From positions 8,564,501-8,628,500 of the forward strand of contig OU015568.1 in the NCBI GenBank assembly GCA_907165135.1: a DNA stretch of 64,000 nt, in the 5' to 3' direction. The DNA is from Oikopleura dioica. Lineage: Eukaryota > Chordata > Appendicularia > Copelata > Oikopleuridae. Within the stretch, counting starts at the first letter, position 1. Every line of letters starts with the position of its first letter. Under the pieces are notes generated by a model. The model saw only the letters and a list, made by a program, of their open reading frames with translations, ran no database searches and was not told where the DNA came from. The position numbers and the translations under genes were made by a program. Shown in pieces: positions 57,611 to 64,000 of this stretch.

Positions 57611-60607
57611 CTAGCAGCTTCCGATTCCGACCAGGCGGTTGTCGCAGCATTGGCTCTTGTTAGCGTCGAAGGGGTGACGTTTTGGATAGCTTCCACAGCA
57701 TTGTTCCGGCTTTTTCGAGGGTCGAGGAAAAATAGAAAAATAGTCAAGGTGAAGCGACTGTCAGAAAAGGCGATAAGGAGAATAAATTCGTTCCCAAACC
57801 CTTCAAAATTGAACTAAATTCGAACTACTGTTCTTTTTGACTTGATTTTCCAGCTTAACTTTTGTAAGATAAAACGAAACGTGGAATAAATGACTGGTAC
57901 TGACTAATTATTATTGATAAGGGGCACGAGCCGATTTCCGGAAGCATAATTCAGAACCTCCGGTGAACAGTCTGACGTGCTGAGAGGCGTAAAATCCCGA
58001 TTCGAAATAACAAATCGCACACGTCTTTATACCGCCGTATTATATTGTTTTAGCCGGCTTAGGGTAACTTTCCAGGTAGTGATTTCCTGGAACTGGAGTC
58101 CTTTGGACCCTTTCCTGTTTGTCCTTGGTTCCATTAAACTTCCATTTTTCCTGAAGAGGCGCGCTGGGCTGCCCACCACCTGAACACATTTGCTCACGAT
58201 TAAAACCAAACCTTTCGTGGAGCTGTTGCTTCCATTGCAAAGATTCTTGAACGATTCCGCGGGCCATTTCTCGGTCGCACTCGCAAAGATTTCGCCGACA
58301 CGAGTTTTGGTTGCTATCTGAAATGCTTGAGGTAAACGACCGTTGTTCCAATGGTAAGCGAATGGTTTTGGCACAAAGACGCTGCCGTGGCATTTGAAAT
58401 TCTTGTGTTTTGATCAATCAACGTGGACGATACCGTGAAGATACCATAATCGACACAGTAAGTCTATTCGAAGCTTGAACTTACCGCAAACGATATTTCT
58501 TTCGCCCGTGATATCATCAATTTCGGCTTTGAAAGAATAGCTGAAAATGGGTCCTATGTTGGTCTTTCTCGACCTTAAAAATTTTCATTAATCGGATTGA
58601 CCCGTTGGACCCAATCTTGTATCCTTGTAGTCGCATCCTTCCATCTCCAAGCATTTGTAGCACTGTCGCAAGTGAAAGCAAGTTCTAAAAAAGCGCATTA
58701 GATGAGCTCATAATTGTACCCATATGGACTAATTTTCATTCACATTCATTCGAGTTTTGCTTCAATTACCACTAATGAGCCTTTTCGGCCTCTTTTTTTA
58801 CCGTTGCCGAAAGTTTTTTTTTTATTTAAAGCTTTATTTTTCTGAAAATTTTTTAACCCTTAAACTCCTTGTTAAAATTTATCATCAAAAATAGTCCCAA
58901 AAACTGCACGTCTCAATCCAACCCCAAGTCAAAAATGAATTTGTAAGAAACGAAAAAGGAGGAGCTACCTCTCGTGGCCATTTCGTCAAATTTGCCTCTC
59001 GTGGCAAGTTGCCTCTCGTGGCCATTTGCCTCTCGTGGTCATCACGTATCGGCTTATTTGACGTAAGGCATTCAGATGATAAGTTGGGTGTGAAAGATTC
59101 TTTCAAAAATACTTCGAGAAGCATGGGTATTACTGGGATATTATTTCTTGAGACAAGCCAAAAGAAATTATTAATAAATATGAACGAATTGATCAAAAGT
59201 CATACTCTTTTCCAGTTTTTTTCTGACAGAAAATAATAAAATTATTCAAAAAAATATTCTATCTTGATATTTCTTTATAGAATACTCGAGAATAACCTGA
59301 CTTCTAAAAAATATGAGGTGCGTGAAATCTCCTCTTCGAGAACAATTTGGATACCCTAAGGTTCGTTAGAAGATACGTGATGACCACGAGAGGCAAATGG
59401 CCACGAGAGGCAACTTGCCACGAGAGGCAAATTTGACGAAATGACCACGAGAGGTAGTTCCCCACGAAAAAGCTGGTCTCGATAAACCTCACCGTGGTTG
59501 ATGAGTCCTTCTGATTTCGGAAAAGGAATGGGAAAGTTTAGCGCGCAGCGCGGTCCAGCGCTTGATCGGACGTTTAGACGCGCGCTGGAAACTTATAACA
59601 AAGCGAGAATTTTCCTGGAGCTGTAAAATTGTAAAATTTTCGAACGGAGTAAATGTGAACATTTACTAGAACTTTCGGGCCGGCTCATCCTTTCGGAACC
59701 ATCTACCAAGGGAACTAGGGGTTTAAAAACTGGATTCTTACCTATCAATTGGGTCAAGTGCGGGTCCTTTTCCAACCATAATGTCCGTCGATCCGTCCGG
59801 AAAGCACCAGCAACCATATCCGCAAAATCTAAAAGAGAAAACCGTGAGGATCCTTTTTCACGAACAGGATTATGCATTTCTCAAACCACAGGGTGGAATA
59901 CTTCCGAACCCGTAATTCGCAATTAGCCCCCAACTGATCAACTCACTTGTCATATTGTCCCATCGCCTTCGCTCCAAGCATAAAGTTGATCAGCTGCTTC
60001 ATCTGAACAAACTTGCGCACTTGGATTTTTTGCTCGCTTGGGCGCGGATTCGGGTATCGAGAAAAGCCTCGGACGGACTGAAAGAACGAGTTTAGTTTTT
60101 CAGAGAAAGCAATAAAGGGGACTTACTCGTTTGTCTTCCAGTTGAGCCTGGATATGGTCCGGGAACTCGGTTATGTTCACGTACCAATCCAGCTTTTGAG
60201 CAGTATCTAAAACCGGTTAGCGATGTCTTTTCATTCACGAAGTTTCTAGTCAACATTTTGAACACCACAATAAAAAAACGAATTCCCCAAATAAATATTC
60301 AATTATTCGCGTGGGTCGTGATTAAATCAATACAAATAAAAGGATAAAGTTCATATACATAACTGGAATACAAGATTGCGTTTAATGTTCCTGAAATAAC
60401 AATTATAAAAATAACTCAATTAATGTCTATTTCAGATAAAAACCACCATCATTCACCATCAATATAATATCTCGGTACTACAGTATAATTTGCACTGCAA
60501 CTAGAAAAAAGCCTTTTTTTCTGCTTACCATAGAAAACAGTCTCTGCTTTTATCATCAAAATCAGCAAAAACAACAAAAGTTTCTTCAACAGCATCATTT
60601 TTCCCAT
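57611..60607 (-). CDS. Secreted phospholipase A2-like protein
   Basis: A signal peptide (MLLKKLLLFLLILMIKA) starts exon 60607-60529. Exons 60206-60127, 60077-59947, 59828-59742, 58684-about 58615, about 58545-58495, 58317-about 58080 and about 57715-57611 follow. The PLA2-type core reads QLINFMLGAKAM...YDKFCGYGCWCFPDG...DPIDRTCFHLRQCYKCLEMEGCD, later SCRRNLCECDREMA, and the C-terminus is QCCGSYPKRHPFD...QCC. The cysteine order matches secreted PLA2-like proteins of invertebrates, which hydrolyse the sn-2 ester of phospholipids with a His-Asp pair. Here the CCxxHDxC position reads CFHLRQC, so that His-Asp is replaced. Borders around 58.6 kb and 58.08-57.72 kb are unsettled and may be non-canonical. 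The long intron 4 contains a foldback transposon. Confidence 0.72.
58950..59471. mobile_element. Foldback DNA transposon 4 with 8-bp target duplication, in an intron
   Basis: The element 58958-59463 is flanked by ACGAAAAA (58950-58957 and 59464-59471). The inverted arms of about 95 nt consist mainly of repeated TGCCTCTCGTGGC units (four per arm), in opposite orientation at the two ends (58966-59045 against 59376-59456). The central 320 nt are AT-rich without coding potential. It lies in intron 4 of the phospholipase A2-like gene. Confidence 0.88.
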
Positions 60608-61567
60608 TACAACTGCTCTGACTTTTCGACGATTTGGAAGTGACAAAAAAGGAAATGTGTATATATAAATCACTGGTCTCGAGTTTGAGGCCTTATCAAG
60701 GAGCCAAACGCGCGGTGCTAAGCGCGCGCGTGGATGGCGCATGCGAACGCCGAAAGGTGGCGCTGACATCGAAAATTCACGAAAAGAGTCATCGCGTCGA
60801 TAATGACTGGAACGAGAATGATCACTTCCTTTGGTGACGATTGGGCTTGGTGATTAACTGAAAGCATGATTATTAAAGGTGTTAGGTTCACTGAGGGTCC
60901 TTTTTTATCGACTAATTTTGAGCTTTTCAAACAGAACTTCTGTTACAGAAGTATAAGTAGAATGTTAAAGAGTTCAGGATTATACTGTATTCAGTTAATA
61001 AATCATAACACATTGTTATTTTTTCATATTTGTTCTAGGCTTGAATTTCAAGCTGAATTTCAGGTCATAATCAAGGTATGGTTCAAGAAGTCCAAATGGA
61101 CGAAATATATTTTCACAGGTGATTTTATCAAGATTTTACAGTCTTCGTCTGAGTTGAGGACAAAGTTGTTAGTATCTCATGAAAAACATCAAATAGTAGT
61201 AGATATTCAAAAAACAATTATTACTTGATTTTCTTCATTTTTGTTTCATTTTATTTTGAATGACCTTTTTCGGTATAACCGCCTCTTTATACCTCAGCCC
61301 GTCTCCTTGACCGCTCCCATCGATCTCAGCAGGGGACTATGTCAAGTTTCATGTGTCAATATTTACCATTGTCTTTATATTTGCATAAGGCAAAACCTAA
61401 AAAAGTTCGCTGTGTTTTCCTAAAATGAAAAAAGTAGGGCAAGTTCAATTGAGAGAGGCACTTTATTCACAAGCAGATAATTTGCGAGGCATTCGTGTTG
61501 GATCAAATGTGAGAAACTGGACAGAAACGGAGCTTCAAGAGCTTGAAAAAACAACGGTTCAAGTTGA
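60608..61567. other. Gene-free stretch
   Basis: It separates two minus-strand genes; no splice-compatible exons on either strand. The plus-strand open frames here, including one overlapping the claudin 3' end, look fortuitous. Confidence 0.45.
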
Positions 61568-63480
61568 CTACAACCACGGTGCGCTGCCGGCCACGGACGG
61601 ACTCGCCGATGAGTAGTCTGAAGTGGACTCTGCTGTCGACTCTGCAACGGGAATCGGCGCGTATTGCTAGAATAACATCGATGATTAAAAATTTCTCTTA
61701 TTGCATCATTACCTGTGGAGGCCTTGGTTCCATCGGCGACTCAACTTGCCGTTCTTTAAAATCGTGCGCATCGTCACTACAACAGCCCGTCCGGAAAGCT
61801 CTAAAAACTCCTTTATATTCCATCGTAAACGAGGTCATTGCATAATTTGAGCTCGAGAAAAAGTCATCAAGAAAGTGTGTGAGACGATTTTTTCGGAAGC
61901 GGGAGATTTGTTTTATGCAAATTGGAGCTCGTTTAGAGCGCGCTAACGCAGATAACATAAATTTTTAAATTTATCGAAACGTTTTTAAACAAATTTTGAA
62001 TCGATCTTTGGCCTTATATCTCGCTCAGCATTGAAAAAAAATGTTTTATCAACATTGTAACCCAAGATAACCTGGTCTACTGAAGAATACCAGTGAGCTC
62101 GAGAAAGAAAAAAAGATTGAGCTGAAAATTAGCATTACCTCCTCCAATCGGTGTAGAAATAGATTGCTCCAGTAATGTATGTTGAAAACATCATTCCCCA
62201 GCCCATATAAATACACGGCCCGAATTCATAACTTTAATGAGTCCAAATCAATTTTCATTTTCTTTTCGATGATCTTGAGGGTTCATAGACTATGAATTAT
62301 AGTGAGCTTGGACTAGTTTCCTGAATCGCTGATCTTTATGAGGATGTTCATATTCGTATAAAATATTCGATGCATACAATGACACGCATATTCCAAGCAT
62401 CGTTCCCGTGGCAAAATTTAAGCATCCACAAAGAATACCTAGAGAGAATGTCTCAATCATGCGCTAGAAATCTCTAACTTACCGACTCTAGCTTTTCCTC
62501 TCGGACTCATGTCCGCCCAGTTAGAGCAATCTCCTTGTATCAGCCCGAGAAACGCGGCAAGAGCAGAAGTGACAATTGACGCAACAGAAAACGTACTAAA
62601 AACATGTGTTACCGAAGAAGTTCCGAAATCCCCAAGTGTCCCGACCTCTAAATTTTCAAAAAACGGTTCAAACGTGGAGCAGACTTACCGCATCACTTGA
62701 ACCCAAGCAGGGAGCCCCAGGATAGACTTAGCGTAGAAATCGCACTAAAACCACAATTTACTCATTCCAGTTTGTAGCGCAGTAAAAACGATGCTTCTCA
62801 AATATTTTTTCGAACATCCGAATTTCAAAAAAAAATCTATCATTACCTGAATACGAATGATACTGTTCATTGTACAGCGGAACCAAACCCCGTCAAGAAG
62901 AAAGATACCCTTAATTTTTGTCAAATAAAAATCGCTATTCCCAAAATCAGAGTCTGACCTTGACATTGACATTAGCACCGGCTTGATCGTCCCTTCGCCA
63001 GCCGGGATAGAGGCAAATAACAACAGTGATAATACAGTTTGCAACAGAAAGAAAATAAGCAAGTATTGGCAGATAACGAAAGCTGAAGACGTCGTAGCGA
63101 TAAAGGTCGTAATACTTAAATATTCATCTTTGAGAAAACAAAACTTTTATTGATTCAGTAGTATATTACTGTCCGGAATATTCTGACTAGCTAAACTCTA
63201 GTTCAGGGTTAGGGTTATTTTACATAACTTTTATAATTCAAAACTTGATCTAAATTTTAGATTCTAAAACTAACAATTTTAGTCTTATTCTGTCAAGTTT
63301 TCTATCAAAAGACCGAGTCTCTCATAAATAAAAACTGTTGTTTTTTTCCTGAAATTTTCAGATTTTAGAAAATTTTCAGACTCAAAATCCATCACAAACA
63401 AAATTCTGCTCGTTTATTACCTTTTGCGCTGCTTCCTGCAGCGCCTTGGCCTCTTCTTCTTTATTTCTAACCCTTCCCAT
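61568..63480 (-). CDS. Claudin (tight/septate-junction tetraspan)
   Basis: Claudins form the paracellular barrier of epithelial junctions. Nine exons (63480-63421, 63114-62959, 62909-62847, 62744-62689, 62595-62483, 62438-62321, 62231-62139, 61800-61713, 61666-61568) join in phase to 281 aa. After a charged N-terminus comes TM1 (FRYLPILAYFLSVANCIITVVICL). The first extracellular loop has W (YPGW), then GVWFRC (about residues 79-84) and the second Cys in IQCDFYAKSILGLPAWVQVMR, matching the claudin W-GLW-C-C signature and the LP..Q..R element. Three further TM segments follow (TFSVASIVTSALAAFLGLI, ILCGCLNFATGTMLGICVSL, CIYMGWGMMFSTYITGAIYF), then a cytoplasmic tail with CC and a Ser-rich end (APWL). 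Intron 6 (62320-62232) is GA..AG. The usual C-terminal YV is absent. Confidence 0.88.
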
Positions 63481-64000
63481 CGATCACATTCTCTGTTCAA
63501 AATTCTTCTCCATCCAAAACAATGATTTCCTCAATATCGTGAATATGTTGTTTCAATATCTCTCGAATTCAAATAACGCCGCTGCCAGTTGAGAAAGAAT
63601 CTGCGCCCAGTTGATTTGAGCAAATGTCACAACTCAGATTTTATGCAGTCTTCGCTCTACGGAATTTGTCGAAAATTATTTCTCTTTCTGGCTCTTTTCC
63701 AACGCAGATTTTTGAGAATAAAATTGTTGAACTTCAAGAGCGCTAGAATTTATACTTGTTGGTTTATTCTCAAATGACATCAGGGGCTACATCACGCGAC
63801 GTACGATTGTTATTGTCTTTTTAAAAAAGATCGAATGGCCTTGTAAAAAGCTGTCTATCTTGGCAACCGGATGGAGGCAACCCTGGGTCAAAGCTGGAAC
63901 TAGCCTCAACTAGATTAAAATATATATTTCTCAATCTCTTGTCTAACTGCACACCGATTTATACGGTATTTTATTAGATATAAAGTCGAAAAATTTGGCT
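63481..64000. other. Upstream region of the claudin gene
   Basis: No supported exon; AT-rich and probably 5' flanking sequence. The window ends here. Confidence 0.4.

Noticed and set aside
62898-62915. AATTAAGGGTATC motif as a dispersed regulatory repeat
   Set aside because: This copy spans the splice acceptor of claudin exon 3; the other copies near 1150, 6650 and 8432 are too few to claim a repeat family.
1-64000. tRNA, rRNA, spliced-leader RNA or CRISPR-like arrays
   Set aside because: Reading for A/B-box pairs, the larvacean leader sequence and regularly spaced repeats found no convincing candidate; a covariance-model search would be needed to exclude tRNAs.

Overview
The window is animal (metazoan) nuclear DNA and looks like a larvacean tunicate, most probably Oikopleura dioica. 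The signs are genes packed closely together, introns mostly 37-60 nt long, gaps of tens to a few hundred bases between neighbours, a chordate-type gene set (connexin, claudin, NDST, FRS2-like adaptor) and many introns that can only be joined with GA..AG or GG..AG borders, which are known to be common in Oikopleura. All gene models below were built by hand by joining exons on reading frame, splice borders and family similarity; none has transcript support.

Layout. 1-13.3 kb is gene-poor and holds a foldback DNA transposon (3176-4080) and, on the minus strand, a tentative short gene with three exons near 4.4-5.0 kb and a possible first exon at 12.87 kb. 13.3-20.6 kb holds small genes: a connexin, two unknown genes 25 nt apart (operon-like), a zinc-binding/coiled-coil protein on the plus strand with a stray copy of its own intron upstream, two Kazal inhibitors and a four-TM protein. 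A second foldback element lies at 20.8-21.7 kb. From 21.9 to 43.6 kb every recognised gene is on the minus strand: EMC3, the heparan sulfate enzyme NDST, an unknown protein, a J-domain protein, an FRS2-like FGF-receptor adaptor, SART3 (its 3' end split off by about 3.7 kb containing a third foldback element), a KCTD3/SHKBP1-like BTB-WD40 protein and a RING/TRAF-type zinc-finger protein with a transposon inside its first intron.

44.3-46.1 kb encodes a secreted trypsin-like protease with a Thr-rich linker (plus strand); 46.2-47.3 kb a four-TM protein; 47.9-49.2 kb a secreted kelch-like protein. 50.6-54.8 kb contains two tandem cytochrome P450 genes sharing an upstream block and differing by one intron. 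After a 2.8 kb gap with a Tc1/mariner-like MITE comes a secreted phospholipase A2-like gene with a foldback element in an intron, and finally a claudin whose first exon ends near 63.48 kb.

Functional themes: cell junctions and membranes (connexin, claudin, other tetraspans), extracellular matrix and FGF signalling (NDST, FRS2-like), secreted proteases, inhibitors and lipases, and housekeeping (EMC3, SART3, J protein). No prokaryotic features, CRISPR arrays, rRNA or convincing tRNA genes were seen.
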